The notes beneath the pieces were generated by a model. It was not told the origin of the DNA and made no database searches. It saw only the letters and a list, made by a program, of their open reading frames with translations. Position numbers and translations under genes: made by a program. From a virus, in IMG/VR virus record IMGVR_UViG_3300050119_000046, positions 1 through 20,109 of that record: a stretch of 20,109 nt of DNA, one strand, 5' to 3'. This document shows, one piece after another, positions 1 through 6,184 of the stretch; positions within the stretch are counted from its first letter, which is position 1; each line of letters opens with the position of its first letter.

Positions 1-1
1 C

Positions 2-1411
2 CTGAGCGATTATGCCTTCGCGTACTCCGGCAAGCCCGAGGCGACATATCAGTACTACGACGAGCAGGGGAAGCTTCTCTACGAGGTTCAGCGCACGCGG
101 GACCCCAGGAGCAGCCGCAAGCGCATCACCAACCGCAGGCCGGTAGGCAAGAATGGCTGGGAGTACACACTCGAAGGCACGCGTCGGGTGCTGTATCACC
201 TTCAGGAAGTTTTGAGATCGGATCAGATTTACATCGTCGAAGGCGAGAAGTGCGCGGACGCGGTGAGAGAAGCATTAGGAGAGGAGATTCACAATGGAGT
301 CACGGCTACGACTAACCCTCACGGAGCTGGAAAGTGGAGGGACGAATTCTCTCCCTATTTCACCGGGAAAAGAGTTGTGCTTATTCCTGACAACGACCAG
401 ACAGGTCGGTCCCACATGGAATCTGTTGCAGCGTCTGTATCTCGGTACGCTCTCGGGGTCAAGTGGCTTAGTCTTCCACTTGATTCCGAAAAAGATGACG
501 TGGCTGACTATCTTGAAAATCATAGCCTTCAAGATCTTGCCACGGCGTCCCGAAACGCTCCTCAATGGCGTCGAAAAGACGACGCCGGTCTCCTAGTTCC
601 GGCCCACGACTTCATGCGCCATGTAAGTCCAGCCGTGGACTGGCGCGTCGAGGGGGTGATTGAGAAGGGCACCTCTGGTTTCATCATTGCTTTGCCGAAG
701 GGTGGCAAGAGCTTCTCCACGGTCGATTTGGCCGTCTCCCTGGCCGTAGGAGCCCCCTGGCTCGATTGCAGGGTATCTGAGCCTACCCGAGTGGCTCTCG
801 TGAGCAGGGAGGACGGTGCAGGGCTCACGGCGAGGCGTATAAAGCGAGTCATTGCTGGTCGCGGACTCGATCCCGAAGACCCCACGTGGGAAACCAACCT
901 CTTGGTGAATACCAGGGACCAAAGTCCGCACTTGGCGTTGGAGGACGACGCCCAAGTAGCTGAGTTGATCCACGCGATGCAGGCGAAGAAAATTGAGTTC
1001 TGTATCCTGGACGTTTTGAATGTGCTGCACGATGCGGACGAAAACGACAACACCGAGATGCGGCGGGTGCTCTCTCGCGTGTCCCATATTCGTAAGGAGG
1101 TTGGGTGTCAGGTCTGCATCGTGCATCATGGAGTCAAAGATTGGGATGAGAATAAGACGCTTTCTCAGCTTGCCCGTGGGTCGAGCGCGATTGCTGGTTT
1201 TGCTGAGTTCATTATCGGCACGCGCATGGTCGACGAAGAGACGCAGACGCGGGAGATGCGGTTCGAGACGAAGAGTTCCGAGCCTCTTCCCTCGTTCTAC
1301 TGGAAGATTATTGACAAGGCTGACGGTGGGGCCATGCTGGAGCGTGTCGAATACGAAGACAAGCGCAGTACAGCCAAGCGCCGTCTATCGGTGCTGACGA
1401 GGGAAGCATGA
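2..1411 (+). CDS. Phage DNA primase/helicase-like protein (toprim + RecA-like ATPase), 5' end missing
   Basis: The frame is open from the first complete codon of the window, so the start lies upstream; the GTG at 188 is internal. The N-terminal part carries the pattern usual before a toprim domain (aromatic-rich YQYYDEQGKLLYEV, then a basic stretch and a GW..Y.L motif). A toprim domain follows: VEGEKCADAV (catalytic Glu) near 236-265 and VLIPDNDQTGR (Asp-x-Asp-like acidic motif) near 375-410. A RepA/DnaB-type RecA fold comes next, with Walker A ALPKGGKS near 690-711, Walker B-like CILDVLNVL near 1001-1027, a VHHGVKD motif, and RGSSAIAGFAEFIIG. Such proteins prime and unwind phage DNA in the cytoplasm. 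The stop overlaps the next ATG (ATGA), suggesting translational coupling. Identification of the two domains is firm; whether it truly primes, or is a RepA-like ATPase only, is inference. Confidence 0.9.
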   Translation: MSDYAFAYSGKPEATYQYYDEQGKLLYEVQRTRDPRSSRKRITNRRPVGKNGWEYTLEGTRRVLYHLQEVLRSDQIYIVEGEKCADAVREALGEEIHNGVTATTNPHGAGKWRDEFSPYFTGKRVVLIPDNDQTGRSHMESVAASVSRYALGVKWLSLPLDSEKDDVADYLENHSLQDLATASRNAPQWRRKDDAGLLVPAHDFMRHVSPAVDWRVEGVIEKGTSGFIIALPKGGKSFSTVDLAVSLAVGAPWLDCRVSEPTRVALVSREDGAGLTARRIKRVIAGRGLDPEDPTWETNLLVNTRDQSPHLALEDDAQVAELIHAMQAKKIEFCILDVLNVLHDADENDNTEMRRVLSRVSHIRKEVGCQVCIVHHGVKDWDENKTLSQLARGSSAIAGFAEFIIGTRMVDEETQTREMRFETKSSEPLPSFYWKIIDKADGGAMLERVEYEDKRSTAKRRLSVLTREA

Positions 1412-1623
1412 GCACATTTGGAGATTTTATGATTGGGCAGGCAGTTGAGAAAGATAAGGAGCTTGCCGAGGTTCTACAACAGCGCGGTCAAATGATCCGA
1501 CTATTGATTGAATGTCGCGATGCCTTGCCTGCTATCTCTCTTGCATCGGCTAGGCTACACGGCGTGAATCTGGACTTGGCTGATCGAATTGAGGAAATTC
1601 TCAAGCCGTGGGAGGTTGCATGA
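1408..1623 (+). CDS. Small hypothetical protein, 71 aa
   Basis: Starts at the ATG that overlaps the primase/helicase stop (ATGA) and its own stop overlaps the ATG of the next gene, so it is embedded in a translationally coupled chain. The product is mainly helical: a charged N-terminal half (VEKDKELAEVLQQRG) that could form a short coiled coil, and a C-terminal half ending in LADRIEEILKPWEVA. There are no cysteines arranged for metal binding and no membrane segment. I do not recognise the family. Its position next to the replicative primase suggests a replication or early role, but that is only context. Confidence 0.75.
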   Translation: MSTFGDFMIGQAVEKDKELAEVLQQRGQMIRLLIECRDALPAISLASARLHGVNLDLADRIEEILKPWEVA

Positions 1624-2465
1624 GTGAATTCGGACTATGCGCTTGCGGATGCGGGCAAACGACCCCAATCGCAAAGAAGACTGACGCCCGCAAAGGCTAT
1701 CGCAAGGGCGATCACACGAAGTATTGCCCCGGCCACGTCCAGCGAACCCAAGGCCATGCGGTGCAGGTCGTGCAGGCGCTAACCATCCCCGGCGAGCTGA
1801 CCGAGAGTGACATTGCGAACCTTGAAGAAGGGGACTACGAAGAGGGGGCCAGGGTAGTTGACGCTCGCGCTCGCGCTATCGAGAAGCAGACCCGCAGAAG
1901 CTTTGTGGAGCTGGGGCTTATCTGTCACACGATGGACCGCACCGGCTGGTGGGCAAAGCTGGCAGACCCCGTTACCGGAGTGACCTTCCATAGCTGGGAG
2001 GACTGGGCAACCTCTGCTTTGAATGTCGCCAGGTCGAGTGCGTTCGCGGCGAAGAAAGTGATCGAAGCCACGAAGGGGACTCCGCTCGACGACCTCCGCG
2101 ATATGACGCGCGGGAACCTTCAGCAATTCGCTCGTCTTTCTTCTAAGGTTCAGGCCGATCCTGAAATCTTAGAGAAGGCGAAGACGCTCACGGAGGAGAA
2201 GTTTGTCGAGGCGGTTCATAAGTCTGCGCCAGACCAGCATCTCTCGAAAGCTCCTGCCTTGATCGTCAACTTGGAGAAGTCTGATCGCGAGAACTTTGAC
2301 GAAGCGGTAGAGGCGGCGAAGTGGGCTTACGAAGTCGAAAGTCGCAACGATGCCATCGCCAGCATTATTGCCTACTTCCTTGACGGCCTGTGCGAGCGTG
2401 AGGGATACATCAAACAGACCAACCGGGATGCGTTCGCGGCAGCCAGTAAGCGAGCGGCAGCATGA
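1620..2465 (+). CDS. Hypothetical protein with N-terminal Cys/His zinc-binding knuckle, 281 aa
   Basis: I chose the ATG at 1620 over the in-frame GTG at 1608 because a GGGAGG ribosome-binding site (1610-1615) sits just before it and it overlaps the previous stop. The first 40 residues hold a C-x-C-x-C cluster (Cys7, 9, 11) and a later C-P-G-H (Cys36, His39). This is the treble-clef-like pattern at the N-terminus of many phage HNH-type and DNA-binding proteins. The rest is helical and contains FVELGLICHTMDRTGWW and a Trp-rich SWEDWATSAL stretch. No nuclease active site is visible after the knuckle. The next ATG overlaps its stop (ATGA). DNA binding in replication or modification is plausible; the precise function is unknown. 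Confidence 0.82.
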   Translation: MSEFGLCACGCGQTTPIAKKTDARKGYRKGDHTKYCPGHVQRTQGHAVQVVQALTIPGELTESDIANLEEGDYEEGARVVDARARAIEKQTRRSFVELGLICHTMDRTGWWAKLADPVTGVTFHSWEDWATSALNVARSSAFAAKKVIEATKGTPLDDLRDMTRGNLQQFARLSSKVQADPEILEKAKTLTEEKFVEAVHKSAPDQHLSKAPALIVNLEKSDRENFDEAVEAAKWAYEVESRNDAIASIIAYFLDGLCEREGYIKQTNRDAFAAASKRAAA

Positions 2466-2770
2466 ATCTACAGTGTCGTAAATGCGGGAAGCTGAAGGAA
2501 GCTTTTCTTTTTACCCCCGGAGAGATAAAGAAAAAACATTTGTCGGTCTGTCGGGAATGCGTAAGAGCCAAAAATCGGGCGGTAAATTACCGCCAATCAA
2601 AGGCGGCTGCCGAAGTCAGCAAGCTTTCTGCGCGTCCTCTACTTGCTTATGAGGCGCATTTCAATCGCAATTCCTACATGAATAAGATAGCTAAAAATGT
2701 AGAGATAAAGGTGTTGGTCGAGGCTCGGGAAAAGCGGCTAGAAAGAGAAGGCAAAAATGACGCGCTCTAA
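2462..2770 (+). CDS. Small zinc-ribbon protein, 102 aa
   Basis: Two CxxC pairs, Cys5/Cys8 (CRKC) and Cys30/Cys33 (CREC), are separated by 21 residues, the spacing of a four-cysteine zinc ribbon. The remainder is basic and helical with many Lys/Arg (VEAREKRLEREGK at the C-terminus), consistent with nucleic-acid binding. It starts on an ATGA overlap with the preceding gene and overlaps the next start by 14 nt. Similar small CxxC...CxxC proteins are common in phage early regions, where their function is generally unknown. No catalytic residues are visible. Confidence 0.78.
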   Translation: MNLQCRKCGKLKEAFLFTPGEIKKKHLSVCRECVRAKNRAVNYRQSKAAAEVSKLSARPLLAYEAHFNRNSYMNKIAKNVEIKVLVEAREKRLEREGKNDAL

Positions 2771-3068
2771 TTTGCTGGCGTGGTTTTATCGTAAGAGGAG
2801 AGGCGTAAGCGCGGAGCAGATTCGTCTAACGTTTGGTGGCGTAACTGACGCGTTGAGGGGTCTCGTGGATTTGGGAATGGTTTTCGAGTACGGTTCTAAA
2901 AAGCAGATGTTCAAGGTGTGTGCTAGATGGTCAAAAGCTCTCGAACTAAACAGCGGCCAGGGAGGTTATCGCCTGCGGAGGTCCGGGAACAGCAATGGCG
3001 GATATTCCAACGGGATAAAGGAATATGTCAAGACTGCCAAAGGGAAGTACGTTTTGGCGCACCGATAG
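2757..3068 (+). CDS. Putative winged-helix-like small protein, 103 aa (C-terminus overlaps the HNH gene)
   Basis: The first ~60 residues look like a compact helix-turn-helix or winged domain: SNLLAWFYRKRRGVSAEQIR, TDALRGLVDLGMVFEYGSKK and MFKVCARW resemble recognition helices followed by a beta wing. After about residue 57 the frame continues for 142 nt inside the HNH nuclease gene, and its composition becomes Gly/Ser/Asn/Lys-rich and unlike a folded domain. The true protein may therefore have ended earlier before a frameshift, or the overlap may be genuine. The start is a well-placed ATG inside the end of the upstream gene. Function unknown; DNA binding is inferred from the fold-like pattern only. 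Confidence 0.6.
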   Translation: MTRSNLLAWFYRKRRGVSAEQIRLTFGGVTDALRGLVDLGMVFEYGSKKQMFKVCARWSKALELNSGQGGYRLRRSGNSNGGYSNGIKEYVKTAKGKYVLAHR

Positions 3069-3220
3069 AAGACCCCGACAGCTTCCATCGTGCCCACATT
3101 CGCAATAAGAGGAACAATGGAGACGATGACTCAAACGTGAAAACGAGTTGCGGAGATTGTCATAGAAAGTTCCACAACTACGGCCCCTCCGGGAAAAAAC
3201 CTTGCCCTCCCAAGAGGTGA
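2927..3220 (+). CDS. HNH endonuclease, 97 aa
   Basis: The HNH signature is complete: CxxC at Cys34/Cys37 (CQDC), the AHIRNKRNNG stretch with His57, Asn70 in the NVKTSC segment, then CGDCHRKFH with Cys75, Cys78, His79 and His83. A basic N-terminal tail (residues 1-25) precedes the domain, as is usual in stand-alone phage HNH proteins. These enzymes cut DNA using one metal ion. In phages they act in homing, in packaging beside the terminase, or in recombination. It is far from the terminase here, so homing or a DNA-metabolism role is more likely. The ATG at 2927 is preceded by AAGG at an acceptable distance. It overlaps the upstream frame by 142 nt. Confidence 0.85.
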   Translation: MVKSSRTKQRPGRLSPAEVREQQWRIFQRDKGICQDCQREVRFGAPIEDPDSFHRAHIRNKRNNGDDDSNVKTSCGDCHRKFHNYGPSGKKPCPPKR

Positions 3221-3229
3221 TACTATAAA
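3202..3229 (+). promoter_or_regulatory. Possible weak promoter between HNH and AP2-like genes
   Basis: A TTGCCC (3202-3207) and a TATAAA (3224-3229) lie 16 bp apart at the end of the HNH gene, in the only small gap (3221-3267) of the left block. The match to sigma70 boxes is partial. It could supply the AP2-like, DUF1064 and following genes; no experimental or comparative support. Confidence 0.3.
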
Positions 3230-3267
3230 TAATCGCTGGGGGGTCTGCGACCGCTTCGGAGAACGCT

Positions 3268-3495
3268 TTGAATCGCCGCCCATCCCCGCGAAGCATTCCA
3301 GTTGGGATCATGTGGCACAAGCAATCCCAAAGATGGGAGGCAAGGGTTGTTCGCAGGCCGATGAGAAAATACGTGGGAAGGTTTAGGACTATTGAACAGG
3401 CGGTCGCAGCTAGGCAGGCCGCGCTAATCAAGCTGCGGAAGGGTGGTTTTCATGCCGCACAAGTATCATGCGGTGAAGACTCGCGGATACGATAG
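3268..3495 (+). CDS. AP2-like DNA-binding protein, 75 aa (TTG start)
   Basis: Residues 12-56 follow the AP2/integrase-type DNA-binding pattern found beside phage HNH nucleases: VGIMWHKQSQRWEARV, then RKYVGRF and a helix EQAVAARQAALIKL. In AP2 domains the first part forms three strands that contact DNA and the last part is the packing helix. I chose the TTG at 3268 because GGAG (3257-3260) precedes it at a normal distance and the only in-frame ATG (3310) would cut into the domain. The C-terminus overlaps the next gene by 44 nt. With the HNH gene just upstream it may be a split relative of HNH-AP2 homing enzymes; that link is inference. Confidence 0.68.
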   Translation: MNRRPSPRSIPVGIMWHKQSQRWEARVVRRPMRKYVGRFRTIEQAVAARQAALIKLRKGGFHAAQVSCGEDSRIR

Positions 3496-3760
3496 CAAGC
3501 GAGAAGCGAAGCGGGCTACAGAGCTTCACTACACGCAAGAGATGGGGATAATCTCTGATCTTCAAGAACAGGTGAAATTCGAGATCATCCCCAAGTGTGG
3601 ACCCAACCGCGCGGCACATTACATCCTCGATTTCCAGTACATCGATTGCACTACTGGGTTGACTCACCACGAAGACTCTAAGGGCTACAAGACCCCAGAA
3701 TATATTTTGAAAAAGAAGTTGATGCTGGTGGTTCACGGCATCCTAATCGAAGAGGTATAA
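3452..3760 (+). CDS. DUF1064-family putative nuclease / resolvase-like protein, 102 aa
   Basis: The start is the ATG at 3452 (PHKYHAVKT...), which has GGAAGG upstream; an in-frame GTG at 3443 is less likely. The sequence follows the DUF1064 family closely: KYHAVKT at the N-terminus, DSKREAKRATEL, GIISDLQEQVKFEI, YILDFQYID with Asp60, and HEDSKGYKTPEY with Glu74/Asp75 and Lys77. The Asp...(E/D)-x-K arrangement is a PD-(D/E)XK-type active site. Members are phage proteins suspected of cutting branched DNA during recombination or replication; this is family-level knowledge, not shown here. It fits the surrounding replication/nuclease cluster. Confidence 0.82.
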   Translation: MPHKYHAVKTRGYDSKREAKRATELHYTQEMGIISDLQEQVKFEIIPKCGPNRAAHYILDFQYIDCTTGLTHHEDSKGYKTPEYILKKKLMLVVHGILIEEV

Positions 3761-3764
3761 AACA

Positions 3765-3938
3765 ATGCCAATCGGAATTTTATTTTGGACCGTTTACGTT
3801 ATCGCAATCATCTTCGGGCTCTGGTCGAATTACAATCCGCAGCAACCGCTCTGGTATCGGGCGGCTGGAGCCTATCTAGTTATTTGGCTCCTGGTCGGAA
3901 TCCTGGGATGGTCAGTCTTTGGTCCAGTTGTAAGATAG
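3765..3938 (+). CDS. Small two-helix membrane protein, 57 aa
   Basis: The ATG at 3765 follows the DUF1064 stop after 4 nt and the frame closes with TAG at 3936-3938. It encodes two hydrophobic segments, about residues 3-20 (IGILFWTVYVIAIIFGLW) and 35-54 (GAYLVIWLLVGILGWSVFG), joined by a short polar loop SNYNPQQPLWYR. The pattern, with tryptophans at the membrane borders and a short basic C-terminus, is typical of a small phage inner-membrane protein. A holin or other membrane function is possible, but there is no endolysin next to it, so I do not assign one. Confidence 0.72.
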   Translation: MPIGILFWTVYVIAIIFGLWSNYNPQQPLWYRAAGAYLVIWLLVGILGWSVFGPVVR

Positions 3939-3947
3939 GGAGCAGTA

Positions 3948-4433
3948 ATGAGTAGCCGAAGGGAAGACCGAGAGCTAAGAGAGATCATTGACTTGGACCG
4001 CAAGATTTTAGAGCGGCTCCCCAACCCCCACCGCATCACACCTACAGGAATCATATTCAAAGAGGTCACAATGAATCCAACACAGGCAGGACAGGTCCAA
4101 GTTTTCACCGGCACGCTGCAACCGGCAGCCATCGGTACTACCCCGGCAGCAGCTTATCCGGCAGGCGTAACCTTCACCGCAACCGCGAATGACGACGCGC
4201 TCAATTCTGGGGCAATCGTAGTTGATCCGACCGGCACAATCGTAACGGTAACCTACCCTGATGGATGGGTGGAGAACGCTGCGCTTCCGCTGGCGATCAC
4301 GTATGAGTCGAGCCCGTTCACTCCGTTCCCGTCGACGAGCCCAAGCCAAGTTTCAGCGGTCATCACGCCGAGTGCTCCTCCGCAGGCCGCCGTGCCGACG
4401 CCGACGAGCATCTCGTTTGTGCAGACTCAATGA
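3948..4433 (+). CDS. Hypothetical protein with Ig-like (Big-type) beta domain, 161 aa
   Basis: The start at 3948 has GGGAG five bases upstream. The first 41 residues are charged and helical (RREDRELREIIDLDRKILERL). They are followed by an internal ATG at 4071 that has its own AGAGGT site, so a shorter product of about 120 aa starting MNPTQAG is possible. From there the sequence is a beta-sandwich-like domain: QVQVFTGTL, GVTFTATANDDA, VDPTGTIVTVTYPDGW and LPLAITYE, resembling bacterial Ig-like domains on phage virion or surface proteins. The C-terminus is Pro/Ser/Thr-rich. It is the last gene before the terminator. The role is unknown; the dual-start possibility is inference from the two binding sites. 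Confidence 0.7.
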   Translation: MSSRREDRELREIIDLDRKILERLPNPHRITPTGIIFKEVTMNPTQAGQVQVFTGTLQPAAIGTTPAAAYPAGVTFTATANDDALNSGAIVVDPTGTIVTVTYPDGWVENAALPLAITYESSPFTPFPSTSPSQVSAVITPSAPPQAAVPTPTSISFVQTQ

Positions 4434-4467
4434 ATCAAATAAAAGTCCCCGAAGGCAAGTAAAAAGA

Positions 4468-4507
4468 AAAGCCCCCATGTAGCTCATCACGAGCCATCGG
4501 GGGCTTT
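4468..4507. terminator. Bidirectional rho-independent terminator between convergent operons
   Basis: Arms AAAGCCCCC (4468-4476) and GGGGGCTTT (4499-4507) pair perfectly, with an inner GCTC/GAGC hairpin. On the minus strand the stem is followed by TTTTCTTTTT, an excellent U-tract, so it best terminates the leftward operon. On the plus strand the tail (TTTGAATTTC) is weaker but may end the rightward 2-4433 transcript. Confidence 0.88.
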
Positions 4508-4521
4508 GAATTTCAGTACGC

Positions 4522-4750
4522 GTGGAGGGGAGGCCCCGTGTTGCTCCTCCACCTCTATCCACAGCGTTCCCGGTGGTCAACGTGGACTTTCCGGGTTCTT
4601 TCCAACGGTTCCTCGTTGGGCGAACTTTGCGCGGTCGTTTCGTAGACCGCGACTCCGAGTTACCAGCTCGGACGATTCCAGGGGGAGGAAAACCATGAAA
4701 ACGACCCCTGGGAATGCGTTCAAAGTCTGCCCCGAGGAATAGCCTCGGGG
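4522..4750. ncRNA. Candidate structured RNA: seven consecutive hairpins in a non-coding gap
   Basis: Perfect or near-perfect stems occur one after another: 4522-4528/4546-4552, 4569-4573/4591-4595, 4602-4607/4614-4619, 4630-4636/4645-4651 (7 bp), 4654-4659/4667-4672, 4678-4684/4705-4711 (7 bp) and CCCCGAGG/CCTCGGGG flanking AATAG near 4730-4750. ACTTTG (4624-4629) can pair with CAAAGT (4721-4726), enclosing three of the stems as a multibranch junction. The region (4508-4761) has no convincing gene in a genome that otherwise overlaps its genes. Extra G-U pairs that extend the stems exist only on the plus strand, weakly favouring that strand. On the minus strand it would be the 3' part of the operon transcript just before the terminator. 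It does not match tRNA, tmRNA or another class I recognise. Confidence 0.45.
4695..4742 (+). CDS. Possible 15-codon mini-ORF inside the structured region
   Basis: A strong GGGGGAGG site (4680-4687) stands 7 nt before an ATG that opens a 15-codon frame ending in TAG at 4740-4742. The binding site is partly inside the 4678-4711 stem, with the ATG in its loop, and the stop lies in the loop of the following hairpin. This could be a leader peptide or a chance frame. I see no promoter for it on the plus strand. Confidence 0.2.
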   Translation: MKTTPGNAFKVCPEE

Positions 4751-4761
4751 ACTTGGACCAA

Positions 4762-5583
4762 CTAGCTGTTCATCTGGCTGCTACCGCCAAGATACACCTC
4801 CTTGAATCTGGTCTTGCTGAGCGCCACACCGTTAACGGTAAATTCTCCGATGCCTGCGGGGAGGTCGATGGTTTTGTTGTGGACGACAATCGCTCCCGCG
4901 TCAACGTATGGCTTGGAGAGTGGACCTCCCTTACTCGCGTCTTCGGTCAGGGCGTCGATAAACTCGATCAGCTCCGGCGTCGGTTCGAGACCCAGTTTGC
5001 GGACGGCTTCTTTCTTTCCGGCGTCCTGGTTGGTTTCCTTACGCTCCGCTTGGATCTCCTCGACGCGCTTGTCGAGCGCCGCCTGGTACTCGGGGTTGTC
5101 GAGCAGGTACACCGCGAGACGTTTCCCTCGAATGATCCCTTCGTCCACGGTAAGTCCGAGGCTCTTGGTCACGGTCTCCAGCTCGTCGTCGTCCCCCTCT
5201 ATTGCGACAGCGGCCATCAAGGCGTCGTGCTCTAAGTTTGGGATGAAGACCTTCTGAGTTGCCTCCGGGCCTTTCACGTGACCGACGAGCCGCGCGTACT
5301 CGCAATAATCGCACTTGCAGCCGGGAGTTATATCGCCCTCCTTGATAGCGATACCCTTCTCGGTCGCTATCTCAGACACGCGTGCGTTGAACTTCACGCG
5401 ATATACATCATTAGCGATAAGGTAGGGAAGCAGGGTGGCAGCCAGTCCTAAAACAGCCGGTTCGGAGAGCTTGTGCTCCACGCAGTAGTCGTCGAATGAC
5501 TTGCCGTCGTCTTCCTCCTCCACTAGGACATAGAGTTGCGCGTCGGTTTCAAGATCCCGACTGTCTACGATATTTTCATGCAT
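4762..5583 (-). CDS. Acidic hypothetical protein, 273 aa
   Basis: Last gene of the leftward operon. The N-terminus is strongly acidic (VLVEEEDDGKSFDDY). A middle segment has a Cys cluster CKCDYC (about residues 88-93) that may bind metal. Residues 155-200 are helical and charged (ALDKRVEEIQAERKE), and the C-terminal part ends in a small beta-rich region with IDLPAGIGEFTVNGV. There is no signal peptide or membrane helix. I do not recognise the family. The start ATG at 5583 follows a purine-rich leader AGAAAAGAGAAAAAC, which is shared with the 6296 gene and sits right after a long hairpin. Its stop is followed by the structured region and terminator. Confidence 0.78.
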   Translation of the reverse strand: MHENIVDSRDLETDAQLYVLVEEEDDGKSFDDYCVEHKLSEPAVLGLAATLLPYLIANDVYRVKFNARVSEIATEKGIAIKEGDITPGCKCDYCEYARLVGHVKGPEATQKVFIPNLEHDALMAAVAIEGDDDELETVTKSLGLTVDEGIIRGKRLAVYLLDNPEYQAALDKRVEEIQAERKETNQDAGKKEAVRKLGLEPTPELIEFIDALTEDASKGGPLSKPYVDAGAIVVHNKTIDLPAGIGEFTVNGVALSKTRFKEVYLGGSSQMNS

Positions 5584-5587
5584 GTGT

Positions 5588-5604
5588 TTTTCTCTTTTCT
5601 GAAG
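5588..5604 (-). repeat. 17-nt repeated leader, copy 1
   Basis: In mRNA sense this reads CTTCAGAAAAGAGAAAA, directly before the start at 5583. The identical 17 bases occur at 6301-6317 before the 6296 start. It probably contains the ribosome-binding purine tract. Confidence 0.8.
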
Positions 5605-5609
5605 GCCAG

Positions 5610-5647
5610 TTACCTTCCCTATGCCCCGGAGGGCATAAGGCTGGTAA
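5610..5647 (-). promoter_or_regulatory. Imperfect long hairpin upstream of the 5583 gene
   Basis: CCCTATGCCC (5617-5626) pairs with GGGCATAAGG (5631-5640, one G-U on the RNA strand) around a 4-nt loop. After a 2x2 mismatch, TTACC (5610-5614) pairs with GGTAA (5643-5647). It starts 1 nt after the TAA of the preceding gene and ends just before the purine leader. No U-tract follows, so it is not a terminator. An RNase III-type processing site or 5' stabiliser is plausible. Confidence 0.6.
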
Positions 5648-5648
5648 G

Positions 5649-5831
5649 TTACCGGGTGACTTTTTCGCGCTTCTCGGCAGCTTCGAGATACTCGCGAACG
5701 TTGGCGACGCGCTTAGACGCCTTAGCACGCTCATCTGGGTCAGTGGTCGCGTTCAATGTCGCCACTTCCCGCTCAAGTTGGCGTTTGTACTCGCGTGCGG
5801 TGTAATGGTGCGGTTGGTTGTTTGCGTTCAT
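5649..5831 (-). CDS. Small charged helical protein, 60 aa
   Basis: A short protein made almost entirely of charged helix (YTAREYKRQLEREVATLNAT, then ERAKASKRVANVREYLEAAEKREK), probably a coiled coil or helical hairpin. The start ATG at 5831 lies 3 nt beyond the stop of the upstream gene, whose last codons supply the AAGGCAGGTAG binding region, so it is co-translated. No enzyme or DNA-binding motif is visible. Function unknown. Confidence 0.7.
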   Translation of the reverse strand: MNANNQPHHYTAREYKRQLEREVATLNATTDPDERAKASKRVANVREYLEAAEKREKVTR

Positions 5832-5834
5832 GAT

Positions 5835-6077
5835 CTACCTGCCTTTCACTTTCTTGGCTATGGCGCGTTCCTTGCGGAGCGCGTCGGCTTCTTGTTTGGC
5901 CGCGAGAGAGTACATCGCGTCGTAGGTTAGGGTGAAGCTCTTTCGCGTGCCCTTCAATCTTAGAGTAGCGAAGGAGTTGTGGGCTTCGACTATGATAGGC
6001 CGGAGCCTGCCCTTCTCACGAATTGCCGAACCCGTTTCAAAGATCGTACGCGTCCGGCGCTCACTCAGTCTCGTCAT
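5835..6077 (-). CDS. Hypothetical phage protein, 80 aa
   Basis: Basic protein with a beta-rich centre (RPIIVEAHNSFATLRLKGTR, SFTLTYDAMYSLAA) and a charged C-terminal helix (EADALRKERAIAKKVKGR). Small proteins of this general layout (I-V-E-A-H ... L-R-L-K-G-T-R ... T-Y ... helix) occur in phage early operons without known function. The ATG overlaps, as ATGA, the stop of an alternative frame of the upstream gene (see 6074-6184), an arrangement typical of translational coupling. Nucleic-acid binding is possible from the charge; I cannot say more. Confidence 0.72.
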   Translation of the reverse strand: MTRLSERRTRTIFETGSAIREKGRLRPIIVEAHNSFATLRLKGTRKSFTLTYDAMYSLAAKQEADALRKERAIAKKVKGR

Positions 6078-6184
6078 CGGGACGCCTCATGCGCCGCAGC
6101 AAATGCGTGGAATAGTTCCTTGATTGGGACTTCGTACGTGGCGTTTCCAACCTCGACAAACCACTTCCCAGTTATATCCGCACT
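6074..6184 (-). other. Likely true 3' part of the 6296 gene in the +1 frame
   Basis: In the frame shifted by one base, 36 codons from 6184 to a TGA at 6076-6074 encode a well-behaved sequence (KWFVEVGNATYEVPIKELFH, then an alanine-rich helix). Its stop overlaps the next ATG as ATGA. It has no start codon of its own after the TAG at 6187-6185. This suggests it belongs to the upstream gene and is now separated by a one-base frameshift. Confidence 0.5.

Noticed and set aside
1394-1415. CTGACGA followed by GGGAA on the plus strand as another hammerhead
   Set aside because: No GAAA core partner and no supporting stems; it lies in the coding end of the primase/helicase gene.
4600-4690. tRNA-like pattern on the minus strand (D-arm-like GAGCTGGTAACTC and a following 7-bp stem)
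   Set aside because: The presumed anticodon loop has 8 nt, there is no GGTTCGA-type T arm in the right place and no acceptor stem.
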